From SpSt-333 sp964371615 (GTDB lineage: Bacteria > Bacteroidota > Ignavibacteria > UBA10030 > UBA8401), in NCBI GenBank assembly GCA_964371615.1, contig CAYJMS010000001.1, positions 372,001 through 436,000 on the forward strand: a stretch of DNA of 64,000 nucleotides. Reading direction: 5' to 3'. Positions 26,749 through 34,865 of the stretch are shown here, one piece after another. The notes under the pieces were generated by a model. That model did not search any database, was not told the DNA's origin, and saw only the letters and a program-made list of their open reading frames with translations. Numbering within the stretch: the first letter of the stretch is position 1; each line of letters starts with the position of its first letter. The position numbers and the translations under genes were made by a program.

Positions 26749-27012
26749 ATGGATATCCAAAGGTCAAAAATAGTAGATGTCCGAACGATCCCACCTCCCC
26801 AGAGACATCCCGTAGTATTCGAAATATTTGATGCACTCACGATTGGTGATTCATTTGAACTGGTCAATGACCATGAACCGCGTCCATTATATTATACATT
26901 TCTTCACGAAAGGAATGGAACGTTCAATTGGGAATATTTGGAGTCCGGTCCATCGGTGTGGAGAGTAAAAATCAGAAAAGAATCTGAAAAACCGGTACCG
27001 TATTCGGCATAA
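26749..27012 (+). CDS. DUF2249 protein (copy 1)
   Basis: The 87 residues match DUF2249 throughout: VDVRTIPPPQRHPVVFEIFDAL, VNDHEPRPLYYTF and WEYLESGPSVWRVKI, each shorter than the whole domain. DUF2249 proteins accompany NO-responsive genes, hemerythrins and denitrification operons, and are often Fe-S/NO-stress associated; the biochemical role is unknown. The histidine in N-D-H-E-P-R-P is the invariant feature. It is the second gene of a short regulon with rrf2 and is duplicated identically at 32585. Confidence 0.88.
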   Translation: MDIQRSKIVDVRTIPPPQRHPVVFEIFDALTIGDSFELVNDHEPRPLYYTFLHERNGTFNWEYLESGPSVWRVKIRKESEKPVPYSA

Positions 27013-27108
27013 ATGGTCAGATATTATTGATAGACACGATCAATATAAAGAATAGAGTCACGAAGGAAACAGTGAATTTCTGAAACTCAACAAAGGACGC
27101 AAAGAGAA

Positions 27109-27363
27109 ATGCAAGAAAAATACTCAATAGCGATACCCGATATTGAATTTTGGAAAAATCTTGTGCCGTGTCAGATCGGTTGTCCTATCCATACCGATGC
27201 GGGGAGGTACGTCCAACAAATTGGTGAAGGCAATTTCAAGGAGGCGTACCTCACCGCTCGGTCTCCGAATCCGTTTGCAAGCGTGTGCGGTCGTGTTTGT
27301 GCCGCACCGTGCGAAGATTGGTGCCGTAGGGGGCAGGTGAGCAAGGGTACTGGATTGTTCTGA
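27109..27363 (+). pseudogene. Truncated N-terminus of the GltD-like oxidoreductase (copy 1)
   Basis: The first 74 or so codons equal those of the intact gene at 32945, including the Cys-rich Fer4_20 start (CQIGCPIHTDAGRY ... CGRVCAAPCEDWC). At the right border of the repeat (27333) the frame runs into unrelated sequence and stops at 27363. No FAD or NAD binding part remains, so the 84-residue product is unlikely to work. Confidence 0.9.
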
Positions 27364-27883
27364 TAATAGGATTCCTTGCCGTCGTGTTCTTTGGTCTGCG
27401 CGTAGCATTGAGAAGGAGTGTGCATGGCAAACCTCTTGGTGACCTTCCCGCGGACTTCGCAGCCACTGCCCCCGGGCCCGGTATGGCCTATGTTGGCGGC
27501 GAAAGTGAGGTGGTATCTTTATTTGAAGATTGGATTCCTAAAACGCATATTTTATACCAAGTGTCACAGTGGTGCATGTTCAACTCTTCTGGAAAAAGAA
27601 TAATGGGGTCCGTATCTCTTCAGTAATAATGTGTCAACGGGGTCAGTGGGCGGCGGCCATGTGTTGGGTAATCGGAATGTCAGTATTGGTCAATTGAGAA
27701 CGGAATCCGATAACTCTACTGCTGGCGTATGTGTCTTTGACTGCGGAATTTATCATGGTCGTTCTACGTCGCCGATCGACGCTGTCACTGAAATCACCCG
27801 GATTCCGGTTATTGCTTCATACAGTGGTATTTCTGGTAATTGTAGCATTCGTCATCCTCTTATCGCTCATCTTCAATGGATAA
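27343..27883 (+). pseudogene. Degraded membrane-protein region upstream of the CuA subunit
   Basis: Two open stretches look like parts of membrane proteins, but neither has a proper start and intact frame. One (27348-27626) begins YWIVLIIGFLAVVFFGLRVA, a TM helix with basic end, then loses character. The other (27698-27883) has two TM segments, ends FLVIVAFVILLSLIFNG, and stops 6 bp before the next gene; an in-frame TGA at 27695 separates it from an ATG at 27659. It may be a frameshifted small subunit gene of the following oxidase cluster. I cannot name it. Confidence 0.45.
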
Positions 27884-27889
27884 CAGCTT

Positions 27890-28411
27890 ATGACTGATTT
27901 CTCACTGCAATGGACAGTATTTCTTGCATGGTCAGCACTGTCGATCATCGTATTGGCGGTATTCTATTTGATGTATCGGCAATCCCGCCGGGATCCCTCG
28001 ACCATGACGTATGATGTGATCAATAAAAAACGATTCCGATTTTTCTACGGGACGATCGTATTGTTACTTATTGCGTTCTTCGTGGCTGTCTCCGGTGCAC
28101 CCTATGCCGAGCGGGAAACTCCGGATGTGATCATCGGAGTGAAATCAAAAATGTTCCTGTTTGACATGACCCAGGATACGGTCGGTAGAAACCAATTGGT
28201 GGAGTTCCGGATCACGACCGAAGATGTGACGCATGGATTCGGTATCTATGATTCCACCGGAACGATCTTGGGACAGGTGCAAGCCATGCCGAAATACACG
28301 AATCGGCTCCGTATCCGGTTTCCGGAACCAGGGACATACAGTGTGTTATGTCTGGAATATTGCGGTACACTCCATCACCAAATGCGTTCCACCATCACCG
28401 TGAGAAGATGA
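27890..28411 (+). CDS. norS: CuA subunit II of a heme-copper NO reductase/oxidase (NorS-like)
   Basis: The 173-residue protein has two TM helices (about 10-29 and 50-69) and a periplasmic cupredoxin domain. The binuclear CuA ligands are all visible: His115 (DVTHGFGI), then Cys154, Glu156, Cys158, His162 and Met165 in C-L-E-Y-C-x3-H-x2-M. It would accept electrons from a periplasmic donor and pass them to subunit I. The stop overlaps the next start (ATGA). The combination CuA subunit, subunit I without the TM6 Tyr, and SenC resembles the norSY-senC set described in ammonia oxidisers; the symbol is given on that basis and is tentative. Confidence 0.75.
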   Translation: MTDFSLQWTVFLAWSALSIIVLAVFYLMYRQSRRDPSTMTYDVINKKRFRFFYGTIVLLLIAFFVAVSGAPYAERETPDVIIGVKSKMFLFDMTQDTVGRNQLVEFRITTEDVTHGFGIYDSTGTILGQVQAMPKYTNRLRIRFPEPGTYSVLCLEYCGTLHHQMRSTITVRR

Positions 28412-29862
28412 TCATGAAAGAACCCCTCTTTTCGGTACCCATCAATAATCTGATGCTCCGTCGAATAACGCTGGTATGGCTGATGCTGTCACTGGTCTTG
28501 TTTCTTATCCCGGCAGTGTTCGGTCTGTTGATGCGTTCGATCCAGGCCCAGATTCCAGGAATTCCGCCCCAGTATTTTTACCACTATCTTACTTCCCATG
28601 GATTACTAATGGTGGGGATCTGGTTCACGACATCGCTGGCACTGTTATCGTTTGCCTTTAGTTCATATGTCACACCTAAATCGTTTCTGATCATTGTTGC
28701 CATCGCCCTGATCGTGGTCGGGGCACTGATGTCGCTCTGGGCGGTCTTCATCGGCGACATGGCCACCGGATGGTATTTTCTTTATCCATTGCCGTTACGG
28801 TTGGGGACGGTGACAGGTAGAATTATGTTCTTTGCCGCGATCGGCGTTCTGGGCGTGGGGTGGCTGCTCTGGTGTATCGCTCTGTTCTTAGCCGTTGCAC
28901 AGCGGTATACCCTGCGGGAGGCTCTCGGTTGGCATTATATCGTGAATGAGACAGCACCGAACGTCCCGCCGATGATCATGATCGCCGGCGTCAGTCTTGT
29001 TGCCGTGATCATCTGTTTGCTCATGGCAGTGATCCTGCTACTGCTGTTCGCGCTGGAATTCCTCAGTACCGCTTCTAACGATGCCCTGTTGATGAAGAAT
29101 CTGGTGTTTGTCTTCGGACACACCCTTGTGAATATGAACCTCTATCTGGTGATTGCACTGGTCTATGAATATTTTCCCAAGTACGGCGGTGGAGAGTTCA
29201 AGAACAGCCGGATGCTTGCCATCGTGTGGAACAGCGTTCTGTTAATCGTCCTATTCGCGTACTTCCACCATTTATACATGGATTTTGCTCAGCCCTCTGT
29301 CATACAATATGTCGGTCAATTTGCATCGTATGGGGCTGGTTTGATGGCTGCCACGTTCACCATTTTTTCCGTGCTGGCGTTTGTGATGACGCACCGGATG
29401 GAGTGGTCCTTTTCCTCCATCGCGACGTTCACGGCCATTGCCATGTGGACGATCGGCGGTATTGCCGCAGTGATCGATGCGACCATTCCGGTCAATTTTA
29501 AAATGCACAATACCTTGTGGGTGCCGGCGCATTTCCATTCTTACTATTTCACCGGCGCCGTGATGATGATGCTGGCCTTCATGTGGACCATCGCCATGGA
29601 AGTCAGCGGACGGACAGAACAGACATGGATCCGCCGCGTTGTTCTGCCCGCGCTGTTTATCGGCGGAGGCGGATTCGTGCTGATGTTCTACCTCAGCGGT
29701 ATGCAATCCGTACCGCGGCGGTATGCCCTATATCCTGCCCTGTTGGATCATGGAACGACGCTGTCCTCCGTTGCCGTGGTATTTATCCTGATCTTCCTGC
29801 TTGCGTATCTTGTGCTTGCCAGTGTGCTGATCAACAGAATGATTCGCGGGTTACGGCGGTGA
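28408..29862 (+). CDS. norY: Heme-copper subunit I, probable nitric oxide reductase (NorY/sNOR-like)
   Basis: Starting at the ATG in the ATGA overlap gives 484 residues with about 12 TM helices. Low-spin heme ligands are His64 (TSHGLLM) and His377; the high-spin heme ligand is His375 (W-V-P-A-H-F-H). The metal-site histidines are His238 (FGHTLVN) and His287-His288 (FHHLY). In oxygen reductases TM6 reads G-H-P-E-V-Y with a cross-linked Tyr; here the place is taken by Asn242, so the cofactor is absent. That favours NO rather than O2 reduction. Neighbours SenC and Ric and the downstream NosZ operon support this. An unusual oxygen reductase cannot be fully excluded. Confidence 0.75.
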   Translation: MIMKEPLFSVPINNLMLRRITLVWLMLSLVLFLIPAVFGLLMRSIQAQIPGIPPQYFYHYLTSHGLLMVGIWFTTSLALLSFAFSSYVTPKSFLIIVAIALIVVGALMSLWAVFIGDMATGWYFLYPLPLRLGTVTGRIMFFAAIGVLGVGWLLWCIALFLAVAQRYTLREALGWHYIVNETAPNVPPMIMIAGVSLVAVIICLLMAVILLLLFALEFLSTASNDALLMKNLVFVFGHTLVNMNLYLVIALVYEYFPKYGGGEFKNSRMLAIVWNSVLLIVLFAYFHHLYMDFAQPSVIQYVGQFASYGAGLMAATFTIFSVLAFVMTHRMEWSFSSIATFTAIAMWTIGGIAAVIDATIPVNFKMHNTLWVPAHFHSYYFTGAVMMMLAFMWTIAMEVSGRTEQTWIRRVVLPALFIGGGGFVLMFYLSGMQSVPRRYALYPALLDHGTTLSSVAVVFILIFLLAYLVLASVLINRMIRGLRR

Positions 29863-30641
29863 GAACAGCACTTCGGAATATCCTCGCAGTGTTGTTCGTA
29901 GTACAGCCAAATTCCGCTGAGGAAACGATCCAAAATTTGTACCGCCAGGTCCCGGACGTAGAGATCATCACATCGAACGGTCGTACCGAATCGTTGTCCG
30001 CACTCGGTGATGGAATGCCGGTGATGATCACGATTGCCAACAGCCGCTGCACCGGCATCTGCTATCCGTGGCTCTTTCAGCTGCGAGACCGGGTATCTGA
30101 ATCCGGAGCGGAACTGAGCGGCATCCGGTTCATCATCATCAGCATCGATGAACGGGACACACCGATGAACATCGCGGCCTTGGCAGAGATGCTCAAGGTG
30201 CAGCACGACAATCGATGGGTGTTTGGGACTGTGCGGACGGAAGATCGGGATCACTTTGCGGAGGCTTTCGGTTTCACGTTCCGGTTCGATTCACTCCGGA
30301 GTCAATACGATCATCCCCCGATGCTGGCGGGAGTGAATGCAAATGGCGTGGTGCTGCGGATCCTCAGTGCTATGGAATTAACGCCGTCAGAGTTCTGGCT
30401 GCTGGTGCGGGAGATGTATGATGAATTTATTCCGATGATGAAAGCGACCGAGGCCAGCTGGGTCACCTGTTTCACGTATGATCCGCGCAGCAACCGGTAT
30501 ACGATTAGCTGGGGAGTCGTGATGTTGTATATGCCGGTGGCAGCTGGGTTCGGACTTGTATGGTGGATTTTCAGAAGTTCCGGCAACAAGAAACGCCGTC
30601 AATCGCCGGGATCGCAAACCGAAATGAACGGACATCAATGA
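29859..30641 (+). CDS. senC: SCO1/SenC-family copper chaperone with C-terminal membrane anchor
   Basis: I start at the GTG overlapping the norY stop (GTGA), giving 260 residues. A hydrophobic N-terminus (ILAVLFVVQP) suggests export. The thioredoxin-fold domain has the copper-binding CxxxC as C64-T-G-I-C68 and a conserved distal histidine in SQYDHPPML near residue 148. A TM helix near the end (VVMLYMPVAAGFGLVWWIF) anchors it. SCO proteins load copper into CuA centres, so the likely client is the CuA subunit two genes upstream, possibly also NosZ. The stop overlaps the next start by 4 bp. Confidence 0.82.
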   Translation: MRTALRNILAVLFVVQPNSAEETIQNLYRQVPDVEIITSNGRTESLSALGDGMPVMITIANSRCTGICYPWLFQLRDRVSESGAELSGIRFIIISIDERDTPMNIAALAEMLKVQHDNRWVFGTVRTEDRDHFAEAFGFTFRFDSLRSQYDHPPMLAGVNANGVVLRILSAMELTPSEFWLLVREMYDEFIPMMKATEASWVTCFTYDPRSNRYTISWGVVMLYMPVAAGFGLVWWIFRSSGNKKRRQSPGSQTEMNGHQ

Positions 30642-30895
30642 AGGATCGGCAATGGTTCAAATGGCTCCCCGTGATCGATGCCGAACTCTGCACATCGTGC
30701 CGGGCGTGTGTTGATGCCTGCGGGCCGGGATGCCTCACGATACCTGACCAACGCACGGCAGTACTGACCAATCCGGACACTTGCGGCAGTGAGGAGCATT
30801 GCATTGCCCCCTGTCCTGAACACTGCATCTCGATGGAATGGGTCCAGTTGCATGGTGAACATCGCAGGGGCGTTTGGGCGTTTCGGGACACATGA
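30638..30895 (+). CDS. Small 2x[4Fe-4S]-type ferredoxin-like protein
   Basis: The 85-residue protein has CTSCRACVDACGPGC (residues 18-32), one nearly classic cluster motif, and a second Cys-rich region with C49, C55, C59 and C63 whose spacing (C-x5-C-x3-C-x3-C) departs from the standard C-x2-C-x2-C. It begins in an ATGA overlap with senC, so it is translationally coupled to the NO-reductase genes. It may be an electron carrier or an assembly factor. A short 82-bp gap follows before ric. Confidence 0.78.
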   Translation: MKDRQWFKWLPVIDAELCTSCRACVDACGPGCLTIPDQRTAVLTNPDTCGSEEHCIAPCPEHCISMEWVQLHGEHRRGVWAFRDT

Positions 30896-30977
30896 TTGAA
30901 TAGTAGAGAATTTCAATAAAAGAGACCAATCAAAATAAATACACATTCAAAGGATATACGAAAGGAAGACTTGTATC

Positions 30978-31706
30978 ATGGAGCACGAGAGTATCAAAAC
31001 AAAAATGATCAATGATATCGTCACAGAGGACTACCGCACTGCGGCGATCTTTGAAAAATACTCGCTCGATTTTTGCTGCAACGGCGGCGTGACCATCGAA
31101 GCGGCATGCCGGGAGAAACACCTTGATCCGGCACCGGTGATCGCCGAATTGCGCCAACTCTTTGTAGCAGCCGCTTCCAGTGCCGACGCTGCCGCAACAT
31201 TGGAACTGGATGCACTCATCGACCATATCGTGTTGGTTCATCACTCGTATGTGGCACGGATGATCCCAATAATCTATACTCACACACAAAAAGTTGCCAG
31301 TGTGCACGGCAGACGTCATCCGGAGGTGGTGAAGATTGCGGAACACTTTGCCGCCGTAACAGAGGAATTGACACATCATATGAAGAAAGAGGAGATGGTG
31401 CTGTTCCCGTACATTCAACGACTCGTGGCTGCCCAGCGGACCGGGACGCCGATGATGCCGTCGCCGTTCGGTTCCATAACGAATCCGATCGCGATGATGG
31501 AACGCGAGCATGCGAATGCCGGTGACGGACTGTACAAGATCCGGGACCTGAGCAGCAATTATCAGCCGCCGGCCGACGCCTGCACCACCTATCAGGTATC
31601 ATTCAGGGAACTGGAGGAGTTCGAACGGGACCTGCACCGGCATGTTCATTTGGAGAATAATATCCTGTTCCCTGCCGCGGTCGAATTGGAGCAATCCTTA
31701 CAATAA
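30978..31706 (+). CDS. ric: Iron-sulfur cluster repair di-iron protein (Ric/ScdA/YtfE)
   Basis: The 242-residue product has the ScdA_N domain (about 8-60, with FEKYSLDFCCNGG) and a hemerythrin-like di-iron domain with histidines in LIDHIVLVHHSYV, ELTHHMKKEE, MEREHANAG and LHRHVHLENN. Ric proteins repair Fe-S clusters damaged by NO or oxidative stress by releasing iron from the di-iron site. An SD-like GAAAGGAAG lies about 9 bp upstream of the ATG. Placement after the NO reductase genes gives the island a coherent NO-detoxification theme. Confidence 0.92.
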   Translation: MEHESIKTKMINDIVTEDYRTAAIFEKYSLDFCCNGGVTIEAACREKHLDPAPVIAELRQLFVAAASSADAAATLELDALIDHIVLVHHSYVARMIPIIYTHTQKVASVHGRRHPEVVKIAEHFAAVTEELTHHMKKEEMVLFPYIQRLVAAQRTGTPMMPSPFGSITNPIAMMEREHANAGDGLYKIRDLSSNYQPPADACTTYQVSFRELEEFERDLHRHVHLENNILFPAAVELEQSLQ

Positions 31707-31786
31707 CATTCCGAATCCATCACGCACAAAAGCGAACGCCGGCTGTGATGCCGACGTTCTTGTTTCCATCCGTATGGAGTGCCGTC

Positions 31787-32041
31787 TCAGATGTCCTTCG
31801 CAACGGCGATACGGATTACATTGCCGAGGATGCCGCAGGCATTGTAGCTATTGTCGAGGCGGAGTTTCTTCAGGACGAGCCCCCCACCGAAGGTGAATCC
31901 GGTCAGCCGGGAGGTGGATCTGTTCTTCAGCTCCTTTCGGCGCTCGTTGTTGTAGCTGAACCGGAACCGGAGTGCTTCGCTGAGGGTGATCTCGCTGCCC
32001 GCTATAGCGGCGAAAAATCCTATAGGTAAAGTTAAATTTGA
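31787..32041 (-). pseudogene. C-terminal fragment of a PorQ-like T9SS outer-membrane protein
   Basis: On the minus strand, about 83 residues run from NLTLPIGFFAAIAGSE to IRIAVAKDI and include RFSYNNERRKEL and LTGFTFGGGLVLKK, which resemble the final strands of PorQ/PorV-type beta-barrels. The expected upstream part is missing: the frame enters the direct repeat copy 2 at 32043. This marks the repeat border as a rearrangement junction. Confidence 0.55.
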
Positions 32042-32058
32042 AAAGGTGTGAAAAATAC

Positions 32059-32108
32059 TTGACAATCTCACGAATAATATATAGTTTCGGAGTAAATAGT
32101 CTGAAACT
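32059..32108 (+). promoter_or_regulatory. Promoter with Rrf2-type operator (copy 2)
   Basis: Identical to the copy 1 site: TTGACA at 32059-32064, and the inverted repeat TTTCGGA (32085-32091) / TCTGAAA (32100-32106), directly before the rrf2 ATG. Confidence 0.65.
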
Positions 32109-32525
32109 ATGAGCGTACTTTTTAGCAAACCATGTGAATATGCATTACAAGCAGTGGCGTATCTTGCCCTAAAGCCGCAGGGGGAGATGACGTCGGCAAA
32201 AGAATTAACTGCCAAATTACATATCCCTTACCATTTTATCTCTAAAATCTTACAAGATCTTACCAATAAAAAATTGTTGTATTCACACACCGGACCAACT
32301 GGGGGATTCGCTCTTGCAAGATCTCCCAAGGATATTCTGTTCATTGAAATTGTTGAGGCAGTTGACGGGAAGGATTATAAGACACAATGCGTCATGGGAT
32401 TCCCTGAATGCGGGGGGAAAAAAGTCTGTGCGGTGCATGATAAATGGGTGGTCATCAAAGAAAATATCCATGATATGCTTGTCAGTAAGAATGTGTTTGA
32501 AATGGTGAACGAAATAAAGGCGTAA
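32109..32525 (+). CDS. Rrf2-family transcriptional regulator (copy 2)
   Basis: The protein is identical to that at 26273, with the winged-helix and three-cysteine Fe-S-type motif described there. In this copy it heads the series DUF2249, oxidoreductase, Rieske, cytochrome b, cytochrome c, NosZ. If it senses NO or Fe-S status, it could link expression of the N2O-reducing chain to NO. Having two identical regulators doubles gene dosage and lets each operon keep its own control region. Confidence 0.88.
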   Translation: MSVLFSKPCEYALQAVAYLALKPQGEMTSAKELTAKLHIPYHFISKILQDLTNKKLLYSHTGPTGGFALARSPKDILFIEIVEAVDGKDYKTQCVMGFPECGGKKVCAVHDKWVVIKENIHDMLVSKNVFEMVNEIKA

Positions 32526-32543
32526 AATATTTTTTTCACCTTA

Positions 32544-32565
32544 TTTCAGAGTATATTGTCTGAAA
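32544..32565 (+). promoter_or_regulatory. Second Rrf2-type operator (copy 2)
   Basis: TTTCAGA (32544-32550), 8-bp spacer, TCTGAAA (32559-32565), identical to the copy 1 site and 20 bp before the DUF2249 start. Confidence 0.65.
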
Positions 32566-32584
32566 CTATCATGGGAATATAACT

Positions 32585-32848
32585 ATGGATATCCAAAGGT
32601 CAAAAATAGTAGATGTCCGAACGATCCCACCTCCCCAGAGACATCCCGTAGTATTCGAAATATTTGATGCACTCACGATTGGTGATTCATTTGAACTGGT
32701 CAATGACCATGAACCGCGTCCATTATATTATACATTTCTTCACGAAAGGAATGGAACGTTCAATTGGGAATATTTGGAGTCCGGTCCATCGGTGTGGAGA
32801 GTAAAAATCAGAAAAGAATCTGAAAAACCGGTACCGTATTCGGCATAA
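32585..32848 (+). CDS. DUF2249 protein (copy 2)
   Basis: Identical in sequence to the 87-residue protein at 26749. Here it precedes the intact oxidoreductase by 96 bp. That gap contains a TTCTGAAACT half-site of the proposed operator and an ACGCAAAG-type repeat also seen near 12400. The function is unknown; association with NO and Fe-S stress is known for the family. Confidence 0.88.
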   Translation: MDIQRSKIVDVRTIPPPQRHPVVFEIFDALTIGDSFELVNDHEPRPLYYTFLHERNGTFNWEYLESGPSVWRVKIRKESEKPVPYSA

Positions 32849-32944
32849 ATGGTCAGATATTATTGATAGACACGATCAATATAAAGAATAGAGTCACGAA
32901 GGAAACAGTGAATTTCTGAAACTCAACAAAGGACGCAAAGAGAA

Positions 32945-34849
32945 ATGCAAGAAAAATACTCAATAGCGATACCCGATATTGAATTTTGGAAAAATCTTGT
33001 GCCGTGTCAGATCGGTTGTCCTATCCATACCGATGCGGGGAGGTACGTCCAACAAATTGGTGAAGGCAATTTCAAGGAGGCGTACCTCACCGCTCGGTCT
33101 CCGAATCCATTTGCAAGTGTGTGCGGTCGTGTTTGTGCCGCACCGTGCGAAGATTGGTGCCGTCGGGGGAAGATTGATGCACCGGTTTCAATCCGGGCGC
33201 TGAAGAGATTCGTCACGGATAAGTATGGCGTTGAATCTTTGGAACCGGACACGCTCAATGCATTAATGGAGGGAGAATCCGACGCCGGTAATAAATGGCG
33301 TTGGCATCTGCCGATCCAAAGATCCGGCAGGACAGAGGTGAAGAAACAAAAAAAGATTGCCGTTGTCGGTTCCGGACCTGCCGGTGTTTCATGTGCTCAT
33401 GATCTCGCTCTCATGGGATACAGCGTCACGATCTTTGAAGCATCCTCGGTTGGCGGCGGTATGCTCCGTCACGGAATACCGGAGTACCGGCTTTCACGAC
33501 AGATCATCGACAAAGAGATAGATACGCTGGTTTCTTTGGGTGTGGAAATACGATATAATACTCCTTTATCCGACTCCTTCGGTATCAAAGAATTGAAGAA
33601 ACAAGGATTTGAATCGGTTTTCATTTCTGTCGGCACTCAAAAGGGGAGAGATTTGAATTTGGAGGGATCGAATCTTGACGGCGTGATGAAAGCGATCGAT
33701 TATCTCCTCAACGTTAATAACGGTTACAGGGTACATCTCGGAAAGAAAGTGCTTGTGATCGGCGGCGGATTTGTGGCATTCGATGCCGCACGGACAGCGG
33801 TTCGGGAGATATCCGAATCCGACACGACCGTGCATGAAGCGGTCGATGCCGCCAGAGTGGCACGAAGAGCAGGCGCAGAAGAAGTGCATATTGCCAGCCT
33901 TGAATCATTTGCCGAAATGCCGGTGCTTCGTTCCGTTCAAGGGTATGAAGAATTTGAGGAAGCAAAGAAGGAAGGAGTTATTTTCCATCCGCAACGAGGT
34001 CCCCGGCGATTTTACGGCGTGAACGGCAAGCTGACATCCGTCGAATTCATCGGTGTAAAGCGGACGTATGATGAAAACGGTAAGTTCAATCCTGTATTTG
34101 ACGAATCTCTGACGGAACGATTTGATGTCGATACGGTGATTCTCGCCATCGGACAAAAGACGGATCTGTCATTCATTGCTCCGCACGATAAAGTTGAAAT
34201 TACTCCGGCAGGATTCATAAAAATTCAGCCGGAAACACTCGCAACCACTGCCGCCGGAATATTTGCCGGGGGTGATGCTGCCTTCGGACCGCGCAACATC
34301 ATCGAATCAGTTGCCAACGGAAAACGGGCAGCGCTCTCCATCGATGAATATCTCAGCGGGACCTCCTCTTCGCAGTATTTCAATCTCTCCATAGAAAAAA
34401 TTGCAACCAAAAGGTTTACACGTCCCGAAGATTACGAACAACATCCTCGTGAAGCGCCTCCGACCATCGATCTGAACCGCCGCACAGGCATCTCCGAAGT
34501 CGAGACCGGATATACCGAAGAACAAGCCCGGCGTCAGGCGGAACGGTGTTTGTCCTGTCATGTGCAAACCATTTACGATGCGGAGAAATGCGTTCTCTGT
34601 AACCGATGCGTCGATATCTGTCCGGAGTATTGCCTGAAACTTGTGCCATTGGCGTCGCTGGAAATCGATGACGAAACGAAATCACGGCTGCTGGAACAAT
34701 ACGCGCTCGATCCGATGTCTCCGGCATCTGCGATGATCAAGGATGATGAGACGTGCATCCGGTGCGGTCTGTGTGCGGTCCGCTGTCCCACCGATGCCAT
34801 GACGATGGAATTGTTTTATTATGAAGAACATGAATTGATTCACCGGTAA
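32945..34849 (+). CDS. GltD-like FAD/NAD(P) oxidoreductase with added 4Fe-4S ferredoxin domain
   Basis: The 634-residue protein has an N-terminal Fer4_20 domain (CQIGCPIHTDAGRY, CGRVCAAPC; about 15-80) and an FAD-binding VVGSGPAGVSCAHDL (about 139). An NAD(P)-binding VIGGGFVAFDAAR follows (about 275), then the FAGGDAAFGPR motif (about 440). A C-terminal pair of 4Fe-4S motifs completes it (CVLCNRCVDICPEYC near 551 and CIRCGLCAVRCPTDA near 604). This architecture resembles glutamate-synthase-small-subunit-like electron-transfer flavoproteins, not a real glutamate synthase; no large subunit is nearby. Directly before Rieske and cytochrome b genes, it may pass electrons from NAD(P)H or ferredoxin into that complex. 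This role is inference. Confidence 0.85.
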   Translation: MQEKYSIAIPDIEFWKNLVPCQIGCPIHTDAGRYVQQIGEGNFKEAYLTARSPNPFASVCGRVCAAPCEDWCRRGKIDAPVSIRALKRFVTDKYGVESLEPDTLNALMEGESDAGNKWRWHLPIQRSGRTEVKKQKKIAVVGSGPAGVSCAHDLALMGYSVTIFEASSVGGGMLRHGIPEYRLSRQIIDKEIDTLVSLGVEIRYNTPLSDSFGIKELKKQGFESVFISVGTQKGRDLNLEGSNLDGVMKAIDYLLNVNNGYRVHLGKKVLVIGGGFVAFDAARTAVREISESDTTVHEAVDAARVARRAGAEEVHIASLESFAEMPVLRSVQGYEEFEEAKKEGVIFHPQRGPRRFYGVNGKLTSVEFIGVKRTYDENGKFNPVFDESLTERFDVDTVILAIGQKTDLSFIAPHDKVEITPAGFIKIQPETLATTAAGIFAGGDAAFGPRNIIESVANGKRAALSIDEYLSGTSSSQYFNLSIEKIATKRFTRPEDYEQHPREAPPTIDLNRRTGISEVETGYTEEQARRQAERCLSCHVQTIYDAEKCVLCNRCVDICPEYCLKLVPLASLEIDDETKSRLLEQYALDPMSPASAMIKDDETCIRCGLCAVRCPTDAMTMELFYYEEHELIHR

Positions 34850-34865
34850 TCAAAAAGGAGCAACC

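Larger units (their letters stand above)
26208..27333. repeat. Direct repeat copy 1 (1.13 kb), left border of the NO-reductase island
   Basis: Bases 26208-27333 align without indels to 32044-33169 (constant offset 5836). I find two substitutions (27273 G/A and 27282 C/T, both silent) before the match decays at the right edge. The copy contains the rrf2-like gene with its promoter, the DUF2249 gene and the first 70-odd codons of the oxidoreductase. Both borders are sharp and lie outside gene ends. Confidence 0.95.
32044..33169. repeat. Direct repeat copy 2 (1.13 kb), right border of the NO-reductase island
   Basis: Same segment as 26208-27333. Here the oxidoreductase frame continues intact beyond the right border, while the left border abuts the PorQ-like fragment. 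Recombination between the copies would delete 5836 bp and leave one intact copy. Confidence 0.95.

Noticed and set aside
27384..27626. An 80-residue frame starting at a GTG after the repeat border
   Set aside because: Only the first 20 residues look like a membrane helix and the rest has no coding character; treated as part of a decayed region rather than a gene.
26208..33169. Reading the duplicated region as an insertion sequence or composite transposon
   Set aside because: The repeats carry regulator and metabolic genes, no transposase, and no terminal inverted repeats, so homologous integration or duplication fits better.
32945..34849. Calling the oxidoreductase a glutamate synthase small subunit (gltD)
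   Set aside because: There is no gltB nearby, it has extra ferredoxin-type clusters, and the neighbours are respiratory.
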